Positions 44,079 to 54,037 of a stretch of DNA of 64,000 bases are shown piece after piece; position 1 is the stretch's first letter, and each line of letters begins with the position of its first letter. The stretch covers positions 3,658,001 through 3,722,000 of the forward strand of contig NZ_CP048711.1 in NCBI RefSeq assembly GCF_010669285.1. The letters are read 5' to 3'. The position numbers were made by a program, and so were the translations under genes. This DNA comes from Kineobactrum salinum (lineage in GTDB: Bacteria > Pseudomonadota > Gammaproteobacteria > Pseudomonadales > Halieaceae). The notes beneath the pieces are model-generated. The model was given only the letters and a program-made list of their open reading frames with translations, was not told the DNA's origin and made no database searches.

Positions 44079-46883
44079 TCAGGTGGTAATGATCAGTCGC
44101 AGGGCCTGCAACTGCAGGCCGGCGTGGCGTATGTGGATGGCGCACTCCTCCATGCGGTAGCTGAGGTGATCCAATTCCTGCTGACGGATGGACGGGTTGA
44201 CCCGGCGCAGCGCTGTCAGACGATCGTGTTCGGCCCCCAGAGCGGCGCGCATCTCCTGCTCCGCCTCGACCAGGATGGGAGCCAGTCGTTCCTGCGCCTG
44301 TTTCCCCGCCAGGGTCATTTTGCTTTCCACATCCGCCTGCACCTGCTTGATAATCGCCAGGGCTGTATTCTTGTTGACCCGCTCCACCAGGCCATTGAGG
44401 CGCTCGTGCGGGACCAGCCCGGCGAGGTCCTTGCCGCGCGCATCCACCAGCAGGCGCAGCGGGGTCAGCGGCAGGAAGCGCTCAACCTGCAGGGACCGCG
44501 GCGCCACGCAATTGATGGAATAGAGACATTCCAGCAACATGGTGCCGGGGGCGATGCCGCGCAGCTTGATGGTGCCCAGAGAGGCATTGCCCAACTCGGT
44601 GGACAGCACCATGTCCATGGCTGCCACCAGCATCGGGTGTTCCCAGGTGAGGAAAGCCATGTCCTCCCTTGCCAGGGCCTTGTCCCGGGAAAAGGTTGCC
44701 GTGAGGCCCTCGTCATCCAGGTAAGGGAAGTGGCCGGTCAGCATATGCTCCGTTGGACGCAGCACTACGGCCTGGTCGGAGTGGAATTCGTGTTCCACGC
44801 CGTAGGCCTCACACAGTGACTCCAGATAGGCCGCCAGCGTGTCACTGTCTTCATTGGCCCGGATGTCGGCGATCACCGCGGCGGCCACTTCCGGTTTGCA
44901 GGAGTTGCGCTCGAGCAAGCGATCCCTGCCCTCGCGCAGCTCCAGCCGGGTGCGGGCGGTAAATTCCGCGGTATCGTCCAACAGCGTTTGGAAATCGTCG
45001 TTTCTGTGCTCCAGTTGGGCCAGCAGCCGGGTCTGGAACGTATCGAAGATCATGGTGCCCGCAGAGCAACTTTCCCGGAACAGGTTCAGGCCGCGGTCAT
45101 ACCATTCCAGCAGGGTTTCCTGGGCACTGCCTTCCAGGTAGGGGACGTGGATTTCCACATCCTGCTCCTGACCTATCCGGTCCAGCCGTCCTATGCGCTG
45201 TTCCAGCAGATCGGGGTTCAGCGGCAGGTCGAACAGGATCAGGTGGTGGGCAAACTGGAAATTGCGGCCCTCGCTGCCGATTTCCGAACAGACAAGCGTT
45301 TGGGCGCCGTTGTTTTCGTCTGCAAAATAGGCTGCGGCGCGATCCCTCTCGATGATTGAAAGCCCCTCGTAGAAGGCCGCAGAACGGATACCCGCCCGCA
45401 AGTGCAGGTAGTGTTCCAGCGCCAGAGCGGTACTGGCGCGGGCACAGATGACCAGTACCTTTGCCGGCCGCAGCTGCTTCAGGGTCTGTTCCAGCCAGGC
45501 TACCCGCGGGTCGAAGGCCAGCCAGCTGTCATCGTGGTAGGGCAGCTCAGGATGCAGCGCTGCGGCGATATCGAGACTTGCATGGGCATAGGAGTCGGGG
45601 TTGGGCAGCGGGTGACGGTGCATGACCCGGTTCGGAAAACCGCTGATCGCCGCCCGGGTGTTGCGGAACATCACCCGGCCGGTGCCGTGGCGATCCAGGA
45701 TCTGATCGATCAGGGTGGCGGCCGGCGCAGCGGGGTCCAGCCCCGCGGGCAGGTCCTCGGGTCTGTCCCCCGCTTCCAGCTGTGCGGCCATCTCGCTCCA
45801 GCGCCGGTATTCGCGCTCCTCGCGCTCAAACTCGGTCAGCGAGTGGAACCGCTCCGGGTCCAGCAGTTGCAGCCGGGCAAAGTGGCTGGCCAGGCCCACC
45901 TGTTCGGGGGTGGCGGTCAGCAGCAACAGGCCCGGACTCTGTGCAGCCAGCTCGGCGACAAAGTGGTAGTCCTCACCGGCTTGTTCCGGCGACCAGTGCA
46001 AATGGTGGGCTTCGTCAACGACCACCAGGTCCCAGTGACTGGCAAGCGCCAGATTGCGGTAGCCGGGATTGGCCTGGAACAGGTCGAGACTGCACAGCAC
46101 CAGTTGCTCTGCATCGAAGGGGTTGTCTTCGGGCAACTGCAGCAATGGATCATCGTCCAGTGGGTCGACACTCGAGGTCTCCCGCAGCCGCTCGTCGTCG
46201 AACAGCGAAAAATGCAGATTGAAACGCCGCAGCATTTCCACCAGCCACTGGTGCAGCAGGGTCTGGGGTACCAGGATCAATACCCGGTTCGCGCGCCCGG
46301 TAAGCAGTTGCTGTTGCACTATCATGCCGGCTTCGATGGTCTTGCCGAGGCCGACCTCGTCCGCCAGCAGTACGCGGGGAGCATGGCGCTGACCCACTTC
46401 ATTGGCGATGTAGACCTGGTGAGGCAGCAGGTTGGTGCGCGATCCCATCAGGCCGCGGGCACTGGAGCGCTGCAGGCGGTCCAGTTGCATCAGGGTGGAG
46501 ACCCGCAGCGCGAAATCACTGTGCTTGTCGAAATGGCCGTTGAGCAGGCGCTGTTGGGGCGTGGTGATCTGGACGAAGGCATCCAGCTCCAGCTCGGAAA
46601 CGGTCACCGTCTGTTCGTGATGGTCGGTGCCGGTGTAGAGCAGCAGTCCCTCTTTCTCCTTTACCGAAGTGACCTCCAGTTCGACATTGTTGACGGTGGA
46701 TATATGGTCCCCTGCCTTGAACCGCAGGCGTGTCAGGGGGGCGCTGTCGGCGGCATAGGTGCGTTCTTCACCCACCGCGGGAAAACTCAGCGTAACCCGG
46801 CGCGGTTCCACTTCGACAATAATCCCCAATCCCAGCTGCGCATCGGCATGACTGACCCAACGTTGGCCGACGATATAGTCCAT
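44079..46883 (-). CDS. rapA: RNA polymerase-associated helicase-like ATPase RapA
   Basis: 934 residues from ATG at 46883 (DYIVGQRWVSHADAQLGLGI), close to the 968 of E. coli RapA. N-terminal Tudor-like domains (1-110) precede a Swi2/Snf2 ATPase: LLADEVGLGKTIEAGMI (Walker A), VVVDEAHHLHW (DEAH box), LLLLTATPEQ, and a helicase C-lobe ending in LLEQRIGRLDRIGQEQDV. A long C-terminal spacer follows (to residue 934). It binds core RNA polymerase and helps recycling after transcription. Its upstream region contains no clear terminator for the acyl-CoA genes. Confidence 0.96.
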   Translation of the reverse strand: MDYIVGQRWVSHADAQLGLGIIVEVEPRRVTLSFPAVGEERTYAADSAPLTRLRFKAGDHISTVNNVELEVTSVKEKEGLLLYTGTDHHEQTVTVSELELDAFVQITTPQQRLLNGHFDKHSDFALRVSTLMQLDRLQRSSARGLMGSRTNLLPHQVYIANEVGQRHAPRVLLADEVGLGKTIEAGMIVQQQLLTGRANRVLILVPQTLLHQWLVEMLRRFNLHFSLFDDERLRETSSVDPLDDDPLLQLPEDNPFDAEQLVLCSLDLFQANPGYRNLALASHWDLVVVDEAHHLHWSPEQAGEDYHFVAELAAQSPGLLLLTATPEQVGLASHFARLQLLDPERFHSLTEFEREEREYRRWSEMAAQLEAGDRPEDLPAGLDPAAPAATLIDQILDRHGTGRVMFRNTRAAISGFPNRVMHRHPLPNPDSYAHASLDIAAALHPELPYHDDSWLAFDPRVAWLEQTLKQLRPAKVLVICARASTALALEHYLHLRAGIRSAAFYEGLSIIERDRAAAYFADENNGAQTLVCSEIGSEGRNFQFAHHLILFDLPLNPDLLEQRIGRLDRIGQEQDVEIHVPYLEGSAQETLLEWYDRGLNLFRESCSAGTMIFDTFQTRLLAQLEHRNDDFQTLLDDTAEFTARTRLELREGRDRLLERNSCKPEVAAAVIADIRANEDSDTLAAYLESLCEAYGVEHEFHSDQAVVLRPTEHMLTGHFPYLDDEGLTATFSRDKALAREDMAFLTWEHPMLVAAMDMVLSTELGNASLGTIKLRGIAPGTMLLECLYSINCVAPRSLQVERFLPLTPLRLLVDARGKDLAGLVPHERLNGLVERVNKNTALAIIKQVQADVESKMTLAGKQAQERLAPILVEAEQEMRAALGAEHDRLTALRRVNPSIRQQELDHLSYRMEECAIHIRHAGLQLQALRLIITT

Positions 46884-47013
46884 AATGTCCTTGCTGTAAC
46901 GGCTGGAGCCTGTATCAGCTCCCCGCAAAAGCGGCGTATATTACCACCGAACGGTTTGTATTGCGGCCCCGGAGCCTAAAAATGCCACCTCCGGGCCGGA
47001 AAAGTCAATCGGT

Positions 47014-47835
47014 TCAGGAGCCTGCCTCGGCAGGGAAAAACAGCGCCATGCTGTTGTGCCGGACGGCCGCCAGCAGCTGCTCCACCGGCAATTGCCTGGT
47101 CTGCGCAACCTGCTCGGCGACAAAAGGCAGGTAGAAGGGTGCATTGGGCCTGCCGCGGTAGGGCACCGGCGTCAGATAGGGAGAATCGGTTTCCAGTACC
47201 AGCTGGCCGATGGGCGTGATGGCGACCACTGCACGCACATTGTCGGCGCGATTGAAGGTGGTGATGCCGTTGAAGCCCAGCATGAAGCCCTCACCCAGAC
47301 AATATTCAGCCAGTTCGAGGCTGGAAGTAAAGCTGTGGATGACCCCCTTGCGCCGCAGGTCGGGACTGTATTCGGCGAGGATGGCGCGGGTATCGGCGTC
47401 GGCCTCCCGGGTGTGAATCACTACCGGCAGGTCAAGCTCGACTGCGAGCGCCAGTTGCCGGGAAAACACGCGCCGTTGCACCGCGCGGTCGGCATGGTCG
47501 TAGAAATAGTCCAGGCCGATTTCACCCACGGCCACGATGCGGGCGTCGCGCGCGCGCTCCTGAATAATGTCGGCGACGGCATCGTCGAAACCCTCTGCTT
47601 CATGAGGGTGGATACCCTGGGTGCCCCAGATGTCCCCGGCCACCCGCGTCAGGTTGAATACGCGCTCCAGGTTGGCGGCGGACACGGCGATGGTAATGAT
47701 GCGTTCGATCCCGACCTCCCGTGAGCGTACCAGGGTGTGCTGCAGCTGCTCCTGATCCAGATAGTCCAGATGGCAGTGGGTTTCGATCAGCGGAGTCTGG
47801 TAAACGGGAATGTCGCGTCGCTTGCTTTTGCTCAT
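47014..47835 (-). CDS. tatD: TatD family metal-dependent hydrolase (DNase)
   Basis: 273 residues from ATG at 47835. Amidohydrolase TIM barrel with metal ligands visible: ETHCHLDYL (HxH) near residue 19, VAVGEIGLDYFYD (Glu), VVIHTREADAD (His), VIHSFTSSLELAEY (His) and LVLETDSPYLTPVP (Asp). TatD proteins are 3'-5' DNases linked to repair and DNA fragmentation. The gene is upstream of rapA on the same strand but 131 bases away. Other family names (YcfH, YjjV) cannot be excluded. Confidence 0.9.
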   Translation of the reverse strand: MSKSKRRDIPVYQTPLIETHCHLDYLDQEQLQHTLVRSREVGIERIITIAVSAANLERVFNLTRVAGDIWGTQGIHPHEAEGFDDAVADIIQERARDARIVAVGEIGLDYFYDHADRAVQRRVFSRQLALAVELDLPVVIHTREADADTRAILAEYSPDLRRKGVIHSFTSSLELAEYCLGEGFMLGFNGITTFNRADNVRAVVAITPIGQLVLETDSPYLTPVPYRGRPNAPFYLPFVAEQVAQTRQLPVEQLLAAVRHNSMALFFPAEAGS

Positions 47836-47925
47836 AGGGGGCCGCCGATTCAGTCAGGACACAGGATAGGTCAGGACGCGAGTGATCGCCAGCCTGCTGT
47901 GCCTGGCGCCGGGCCAGCAGCATAG

Positions 47926-47950
47926 GGTGCGCTGACGAAGGAAGCGCACC
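47926..47950. repeat. REP-like inverted repeat, variant copy
   Basis: GGTGCGCT (47926-47933), a 9-base spacer and AGCGCACC (47943-47950) form a perfect 8-bp dyad. It has the same stem and spacer length as the five copies at 48028-48232, with a compensated base change in the stem. It belongs to the same repeat family. Confidence 0.7.
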
Positions 47951-47978
47951 ATCGCCCACGGGGCACCATCGCCGACGC
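47946..47978. repeat. Short direct repeat beside the REP-like elements
   Basis: GCACCATCGCCCACG (47946-47960) recurs 18 bases on as GCACCATCGCCGACG (47964-47978), differing at one base. It overlaps the 3' arm of the variant REP copy, and it may be the remains of a duplication within the repeat cluster. Confidence 0.5.
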
Positions 47979-48027
47979 CCTTTGCTCGCTCCTTGCCGCT
48001 GTTTCAAGCACCGGGTGGGGCGTGTCC

Positions 48028-48232
48028 GGTGCGTTTCGTACCTCAACGCACCCTATGGGTTTGCGGTACCTGGTGCGTTTCGTGCCTCAACGCACCCTAT
48101 GGGTTTGCGGTACCTGGTGCGTTTCGTGTCTCAACGCACCCTATGGGTTTGTGGTATCTGGTGCGTTTCGTGCCTCAACGCACCCTATGGGTTTGCGGTA
48201 CCTGGTGCGTTTCGTGCCTCAACGCACCCTAT
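48028..48232. repeat. Tandem array of 44-bp REP-like palindromic units (4 full plus 1 partial)
   Basis: Units begin at 48028, 48072, 48116, 48160 and 48204, exactly 44 bases apart, with only a few substitutions; the last is truncated to 29 bases. Each has a perfect 8-bp dyad, GGTGCGTT-n9-AACGCACC, with a 19-base linker (CTATGGGTTTGCGGTACCT-like) between dyads. All three forward frames stay open through the array, but coding is unlikely since 44 is not a multiple of 3. The array sits in the 560-base gap between tatD and the TPR gene; apart from this array and the repeats at 47926-47978 I see nothing in the gap. Confidence 0.9.
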
Positions 48233-48395
48233 TTGCTGTGGTGGGTATCGAAGAGGTGTTGCGGGGTTGCCGCTGCTCGCCTGGCGGTGGCCAGGCCGTC
48301 TTTGGAAGGGAAAGAACCAGGAACAGGAATTCCCGCCGCTGCCCGCTGTCAGTATAGTATCGCAACGACTGCCATTTCAGGCGAGGATCCAGACC

Positions 48396-49722
48396 ATGCG
48401 CTCCAGCTCTCTGCGCTTGGGCCCGACGGCTCTGTCAGTACTTTTGTCAGCGCTGCTGGCTGCGCCGGTAGCGGCCGACCCGGGCGCCAGTTACGGCAAG
48501 AGCTTCGTCCGTCTCGGCCACAGCTGGCAGGATGAATCACCCCCGGGCCCCTGCTTGTGCCGCTTGCAACTGCCGACAGCGATATCGGGGAGGACGGTGC
48601 CCGCCATCTGCAGCGGCTGGAACAGCTCGAGCTGGATCAGGGCCCCTATGCCGCGGGCCTTGAGGAACCGCTGATGGATCTGGGGCACCTGCATCTGAAT
48701 GCGGGGCAGTTTGCGCAGGCGGGGCAGCTGTATCGCCAGGCTCTGCACATTGTGCGGATCAACGATGGGCTGCTGAGCGAACGTCAGCTGCCGCTGGTAC
48801 AGAACCTGCTGACAGTGCACCGGAGTCTCGGCGACTGGCAGGGTCTGGATCAGCGCTATGACTACTACCACCGGATTGCGGGTGCGCCGCAGGACCAGGG
48901 GATCGGGGTGACACTGGAGTATTTCCGCTGGCAGCGGGAGGCGCTGCGGCGGCAACTCGACAGCAGTGCCGACAGGCGCCTGCTGCGCCTGTACGAACAC
49001 AACGCCCGAGTGCTGGAGGAGACAGTGACCGCAGGGGGGCTCTCCCGGCGGCGGAACACTGGCGCCTGGTCGCCAGTCAGTTGCGCAATCTGTATCTGAT
49101 ACAAGCGCTGGTACAGCCTCGGCTGGATCTGCGCGACAGCATGACGGCGTCGCCATTTTACCGGCAACAGCAGCAACAGCAGGAACTGGACATCCACCAG
49201 CAGCGGCTGCTGAGCATTCAGCGCAACGCGGTGGCGCAGGGTGCCTCCCTGCTGACGGATTTCATTGCTGGCGCGGGGGCCGGCAGTCAGGTTCTGCAGG
49301 CCCGCGCCTGGCTGGCGCTGGCGGACTGGCACCAATGGAACGGCAATCGGCATCGGGCCCGGGAGGACTACGCCGCTCTGGCAGGCCACCTGATCGAGAC
49401 CGGCCAGAGCACGCTGCTGCAGGAATGGTTTGCCGAGCCGGTGGAGCTGCCTGACAATGGGGTGTTCCTGCGCGATCCGGGCACAGGCGGAATTTCATTG
49501 GCGGCGCGCTACGATGTGTCGGCAGATGGTCGCGCCCGCAATCTGGAGACCGATGCCGAAGATGAGGAACACAAGGGTTTTGCCATGCGTCTGTACCGCA
49601 GCTTGTTGGCAACCCGATTCCGGCCACGCTTCGACAACGGTCAGGCGGTGACTGCCACCGGGCTTGAGCGCAGCTACCGTTATCTGGATCGGGAGGCGAT
49701 CAAGCGTTTTCAATCACCATGA
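48396..49722 (+). CDS. Exported TPR-containing protein of unknown function (two frameshifts)
   Basis: ATG at 48396 after GAGGA (48383-48387). A signal peptide (LSVLLSALLAAPVAAD) is followed by a TPR-like pair (EEPLMDLGHLHLNAGQFAQA, RQALHIVRINDG, LVQNLLTVHRSLGDWQ), a glutamine-rich helix (RQQQQQQELDIHQQRLL) and a C-terminal strand region with TRFRPRFDNGQAVTATGL, like a TonB-C-type end. Frames change at 48540-48550 and at the G6 run 49034-49039; one added base at each gives 442 residues. It is periplasmic by its signal. The last 23 bases overlap the convergent methyltransferase gene. I do not recognise a named family. Confidence 0.65.
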
Positions 49723-50326
49723 TCGCCCCGCGCGCCTCTACGCTGCCGCGGCAACGCCAGGGCAGCAGGTCGGCGCAGTGACGCTGAATGCAACCCTGGG
49801 CCATCTCCAGGAAAGTGGAGCGTTCCGGGTCGGCGATGACGATGTGCTTGACGCCCGCGCGCACCGCGCGATTCACCAGGTTGGTAACGGGCTTGACCAG
49901 TTCGTCCCAGAAGCAGATATCCGCTGCGATCAGCATGTCGTAGTGAGCCAGCTCACGAACGGTGAGTTGTTCGAAGCGCTTCACCAGATGGCGCGTCTCT
50001 ACGCCGTTGAGCGTCGCTACGGTTTCCAGATAGGGAAATACGTCGGGATCCGCGTCCATTGAGGTGACCTCGGCTCCGAGCCTGGAGGCACACCAGATGC
50101 CGGCAATACCCCAGCCACAGCCGGCATCCAGCACCGTGCCACTGTGGCTGGGCGGGTGCTTGCCCAGGTAATCCAGCAACAGACAGCTGGATTTCCACAA
50201 TTTGTTGCCGTGAATGGATGGGTGCTTGCCCTGACGCCGAACCCGGCGGATTGCCGGATGTGATGCAGTGGGCATGATCATGCCGCGGAAGCGGCGCTCG
50301 GTCCTGGTCTTTGTGCGCGTGGTCAC
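49700..50326 (-). CDS. Class I SAM-dependent methyltransferase
   Basis: 208 residues if the GTG at 50326 is the start; the ATGs at 50281 and 50275 are alternatives. Motif I is TVLDAGCGWGIAGIWCAS, with acidic loop SMDADPDVFPYLE and DMLIAADICFWDELVKP as motif IV-like sequence. The shape resembles lysine/nicotinamide methyltransferase-like proteins of the METTL21/Nnt1 group, seen also in HKLWKSS-like NKLWKSSCLLLDYL near residue 40. The substrate is unknown. It lies five bases after the cold-shock-domain membrane gene, so they are probably one transcript. Confidence 0.75.
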   Translation of the reverse strand: MTTRTKTRTERRFRGMIMPTASHPAIRRVRRQGKHPSIHGNKLWKSSCLLLDYLGKHPPSHSGTVLDAGCGWGIAGIWCASRLGAEVTSMDADPDVFPYLETVATLNGVETRHLVKRFEQLTVRELAHYDMLIAADICFWDELVKPVTNLVNRAVRAGVKHIVIADPERSTFLEMAQGCIQRHCADLLPWRCRGSVEARGAIMVIENA

Positions 50327-50331
50327 CTGTG

Positions 50332-50775
50332 TCAGCCCGCCCGATCCAGTATTTCCACGTCCTCGGCCTGTGGCCCCTTGTCGCTGCTGGCGGTGTGGAA
50401 TGCCACCCGCTGACCGTCGCGCAGGCTGCGCCGGCCCTCTCCTTCACCGCATATGGCCCGGAAGTGGACAAAAATCTCCTCGCCGTCGTCCCTGATGATA
50501 AAACCAAAACCCTTGGCGCTGTTGAACCATTTCACCGTGCCCTGTTCACGCGAATTGCCGGAATTGTCGTCCCTGGCCGTCCTGGCCGCACTGGGCGGGT
50601 GGGCATTGAGCCGAGCTGGAACCAGGGGGGCGAGTACAACGGTCGCCACGGTTGCCAGCGCGAAGCAGGTCAACAGGATAAAGTCGGGAAACGTGCCGCC
50701 CTGAAGAGCAGTGGCGAGTGTGGATGCCAGGGCGGCGATAACAAGACTGATAACAAGTTTGACAAAAAACTGCAT
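50332..50775 (-). CDS. Membrane-anchored cold-shock domain protein
   Basis: 147 residues from ATG at 50775 with AGAGGA upstream. Two N-terminal membrane helices (VKLVISLVIAALASTLATAL and ILLTCFALATVATVVLAPLV), a charged linker (ARTARDDNSGNSREQ), then a complete cold-shock domain at about 78-145: GTVKWFNSAKGFGFI (RNP1), EEIFVHFRAI (RNP2) and GQRVAFHTASSDKGPQAEDV. The domain binds single-stranded RNA or DNA. This order, helices then CSD, differs from the common CSD-DUF1294 order. It would face the cytoplasm. A free Csp gene lies just upstream. Confidence 0.82.
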   Translation of the reverse strand: MQFFVKLVISLVIAALASTLATALQGGTFPDFILLTCFALATVATVVLAPLVPARLNAHPPSAARTARDDNSGNSREQGTVKWFNSAKGFGFIIRDDGEEIFVHFRAICGEGEGRRSLRDGQRVAFHTASSDKGPQAEDVEILDRAG

Positions 50776-50925
50776 TGTGGTCCTCTCGTTGCGTTTGAAA
50801 TGCGTACAACAGCACTGCGGCACGGTAGGCGCCGCAGTGCTGCTGGGGGGACGGAGACTGCGCCCGGTTCAGGGCGTCAGCCGCGGGGCGTATTGAAGCG
50901 AAGCGCCGGCCTTAGCCGCGCCGAA

Positions 50926-51138
50926 TCATCGCTTCTGTACATCCTCGGCCTGCAGTCCCTTGGGACCTTCGACCAGGTTGAACTCAACTTCCTGCCCCTC
51001 ATTGAGGGTGCGATAGCCCTCTCCCTGGATGGAACGAAAATGGACGAATACATCGTCACTACTTTCTTCCCGGGTAATGAAACCAAACCCCTTGGCGTTA
51101 TTGAACCACTTTACCGTGCCGCTTACACGTTCACTCAT
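50926..51138 (-). CDS. Cold shock protein, CspA family
   Basis: 70 residues from ATG at 51138, preceded by GAGGAAAG. It is a single cold-shock domain: [15 protein letters not shown] (RNP1), [11 protein letters not shown] (RNP2), [20 protein letters not shown]. Five-stranded OB fold that binds RNA and melts structure. An upstream in-frame ATG would add 17 residues without family support. It lies between valS and the membrane-anchored CSD gene on the same strand, 150 bases from the latter. Confidence 0.93.
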   Translation of the reverse strand: MSERVSGTVKWFNNAKGFGFITREESSDDVFVHFRSIQGEGYRTLNEGQEVEFNLVEGPKGLQAEDVQKR

Positions 51139-51225
51139 ACCGCTTTCCTCGGTGTTGCCCACTGCCTTTTTATTATCCGCCGCGGCCATCGCCGTGACGT
51201 CCTTGAAAATCTGTCACCGAGGTGC

Positions 51226-53994
51226 TTACAGGCGGGCAATGTGCTCCGCCTGACCGCGCAACTTGCCCAGCGCATGCTGCTGTGACTGCAGTTTGTCGCG
51301 CTCTTTGGCAACGACTTCCGCAGGCGCCTTGTCGACAAAAGCGCTGTTCCCCAATTTTTTCTCCAGCCGCGCCAGCTCGTTTTCGAGCTTGCCGATTTCC
51401 CGGTTCAGGCGCGCGAGTTCCTGATCCTTGTCTATCAGCCCGGCCATCGGCACCAGAATCTCCAGCTCCCCGACCAGCGCGGTGGCCGCAACCGGCGCTT
51501 CTTCGTCTGCCTTCAGCCAGTCTATGCGCTCCAGCCTGGCCAGTTTTTTCAGGTACGATGCATTGTCACGCAGCCGCCCGGCATCGCTGTCACTGCCATT
51601 TCTGCACAGCAGCGAGAGCAGGCGCCCGGGGGCGATGTTCATTTCTCCACGGATGTTCCGAACACCGACGATAATGCTTTTGAGCCATTCTATATCTGCA
51701 TTTGCAGCGCTGTCTATGGCTTTGTCCTCGCTGTGGGGATAGGGCTGCAGCATGATGGTAGGACCGGATTTGCCGGCCAGCGGGGCGGCCCGCTGCCAGA
51801 TCTCCTCGGTGATAAACGGCATGAACGGGTGCAACAGCCGCAACCAGGTTTCCAGCACCCGGATCAGGGTACGACGGGTGCCCCGCAGGGCCTCAGCACT
51901 GGCCTGATCGTCCCACAGGACCGGCTTGGACAGTTCCAGATACCAGTCGCAGTACTCATTCCAGATAAACTCATACAGCGCCTGGGTCGCATGGTCAAAG
52001 CGAAACTGGGTAATGGCATGCTCCACTTCGAGTGCGGTTTGCTGCAGACGCGACTGTATCCAGCGGTCAGCCAGGCTCAGTGTCACCGGCAGGCTGTCAT
52101 CACTGCCGCAATCCTGTTGCTCGCAGTTCATCAAAACATAGCGCGCCGCGTTCCAGATCTTGTTGCAAAAGTTGCGATGGCCCTCGATGCGGCCGATGTC
52201 GAACCTGATGTCGCGGCCGGTGGAGGCCAGCGAGTAGAAGGTGAAGCGCAGCGCATCGGTGCCGTAGGACTCGATACCGTCGGGGAACTGGCGCCGGGTC
52301 GCCTGCTCGATCTTCCTGGCCAGCTGTGGCTGCATCAATCCGGCCGTGCGCTTGCCGACCAGGCTTTCCAGGTCGATGCCATCGATCAGGTCGATGGGAT
52401 CCAGCACATTGCCCTTGGACTTGGACATTTTCTGGCCCTCGGCGTCGCGCACCAGACCGTGGACATAGACTTTGTGGAACGGCACTTCATCCATGAAATG
52501 CAGGGTCATCATGATCATTCTGGCGACCCAGAAAAAGATGATGTCGAAGCCGGTGACCAGCACCGAGCTGGGATGGAACAGTTTCAGATCCTGCGTCTGT
52601 TGCGGCCAGCCCTGGGTAGAGAAGGTCCACAGCGCGGAGGAGAACCAGGTGTCGAGCACGTCCTCGTCCTGGCGCAGGGTCACGCCGGCATCCAGCTGGT
52701 GGTCGCGGCGCACATCCGCCTCGCTGGCGCCGACGTAGATGTTGCCGGCCTCGTCGTACCAGGCCGGAATGCGGTGCCCCCACCACAGCTGGCGGCTGAT
52801 GCACCAGTCCTGAATGTCGCGCATCCAGGCAAAATAAGTGTTCTCCCATTGTTTGGGCACAAACTCCACTGCGCCATTTTCGACGGCGGCGATCGCGGGC
52901 CCGGCCAGCTTGCGGGCATCGACGTACCACTGTTCGGTCAGCCAGGGTTCGATCACCACGCCGGAGCGGTCGCCGCGGGGAACCTTGAGTGTGTGATCGG
53001 CGACCTTGTCCAGCAGTCCCAGGGCCTGCAGGTCGGCTACCACCCGTTCGCGGGCGACGAAGCGGTCCAGTCCGCGATAGTCCGCCGGTGCGTTGTCGTT
53101 GATCACCGCATTCTGGTCGAGGATGTTGATCATTTGCAGGTTGTGGCGCTTGCCCATTTCGTAATCATTGAAATCGTGGGCGGGCGTGATCTTGACACAG
53201 CCAGTACCAAATTCGGGGTCTACATAGTCATCGGCGATGACTGGAATCTGGCGTCCGGTCAGGGGCAGCTCCACCAGCCGGCCAATCAGGTGGCGGTAGC
53301 GCTCGTCGTCCGGATGCACCGCGACTGCGGTATCGCCCAGCATGGTTTCCGGCCGGGTGGTGGCGACGATGACGTGGCCAGTGTCGCCGACCAGCGGATA
53401 GCGGAAGTGCCACAGCTGGCCCGGTTCTTCCTCGGCCATGACCTCGAGATCGGAAATCGCCGTATGCAGGGCCGGGTCCCAGTTCACCAGGCGCTGGCCA
53501 CGGTAGATCAGGCCCTCGCGATACAGCCGAATGAACACTTCCTGGACCGCATGGCTCAGGCCCGCATCCATCGTAAAGCGCTCCCGCGACCAATCCAGCG
53601 ATGCACCCAGGCGCCGCAGCTGGCGGGTGATTGTGCCACCGGACTCGCGCTTCCATTCCCAGACCTTCTCAATGAAGGCTTCGCGCCCCAGCTCGTGGCG
53701 GCTGCTGCCACTGGCCTCCAGCTGACGCTCAACCAGCATCTGGGTCGCGATGCCGGCGTGATCGGTGCCAACCTGCCACAGGGTGTTGTCGCCGCACATG
53801 CGGTGGTAGCGGATCAGGGCGTCCATGATGCTTTCCTGGAAGCCGTGGCCCATGTGCAGGCTGCCCGTCACATTGGGCGGCGGGATCATGATGCTGAAGG
53901 CCTTGTCGCCACCCTGGGGCTTGAAATAACCCGCGGCCTCCCAATGCTGATACCAGCGGGTTTCAATATTGGCAGGCTGGAATGTCTTGTCCAT
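51226..53994 (-). CDS. valS: Valyl-tRNA synthetase
   Basis: 922 residues from ATG at 53994, near the usual 950. HIGH-type motif [13 protein letters not shown] near residue 45, [14 protein letters not shown] near 523, the editing CP1 domain between them ([21 protein letters not shown]), an anticodon-binding domain and a C-terminal coiled coil ([23 protein letters not shown]). It charges tRNA-Val and hydrolyses mischarged threonine. The order pepA-holC-valS is conserved in gammaproteobacteria. Confidence 0.97.
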   Translation of the reverse strand: MDKTFQPANIETRWYQHWEAAGYFKPQGGDKAFSIMIPPPNVTGSLHMGHGFQESIMDALIRYHRMCGDNTLWQVGTDHAGIATQMLVERQLEASGSSRHELGREAFIEKVWEWKRESGGTITRQLRRLGASLDWSRERFTMDAGLSHAVQEVFIRLYREGLIYRGQRLVNWDPALHTAISDLEVMAEEEPGQLWHFRYPLVGDTGHVIVATTRPETMLGDTAVAVHPDDERYRHLIGRLVELPLTGRQIPVIADDYVDPEFGTGCVKITPAHDFNDYEMGKRHNLQMINILDQNAVINDNAPADYRGLDRFVARERVVADLQALGLLDKVADHTLKVPRGDRSGVVIEPWLTEQWYVDARKLAGPAIAAVENGAVEFVPKQWENTYFAWMRDIQDWCISRQLWWGHRIPAWYDEAGNIYVGASEADVRRDHQLDAGVTLRQDEDVLDTWFSSALWTFSTQGWPQQTQDLKLFHPSSVLVTGFDIIFFWVARMIMMTLHFMDEVPFHKVYVHGLVRDAEGQKMSKSKGNVLDPIDLIDGIDLESLVGKRTAGLMQPQLARKIEQATRRQFPDGIESYGTDALRFTFYSLASTGRDIRFDIGRIEGHRNFCNKIWNAARYVLMNCEQQDCGSDDSLPVTLSLADRWIQSRLQQTALEVEHAITQFRFDHATQALYEFIWNEYCDWYLELSKPVLWDDQASAEALRGTRRTLIRVLETWLRLLHPFMPFITEEIWQRAAPLAGKSGPTIMLQPYPHSEDKAIDSAANADIEWLKSIIVGVRNIRGEMNIAPGRLLSLLCRNGSDSDAGRLRDNASYLKKLARLERIDWLKADEEAPVAATALVGELEILVPMAGLIDKDQELARLNREIGKLENELARLEKKLGNSAFVDKAPAEVVAKERDKLQSQQHALGKLRGQAEHIARL

Positions 53995-54037
53995 TACGTT
54001 GGCTGTCCGGGGTCGGAAAAGGGCGCGATTATACGCC

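Noticed and set aside
46965-46997. GGCCCCGGAG / CTCCGGGCC inverted repeat between rapA and tatD as a terminator
   Set aside because: The arms are imperfect, and neither strand has a T-run after the stem.
48028-48232. Possible CRISPR array or coding repeat
   Set aside because: The 44-bp units are contiguous with no unique spacers, and each contains a dyad. The open frames through them vary only because 44 is not a multiple of 3, so the array is a REP-like tandem repeat, not a CRISPR or a gene.
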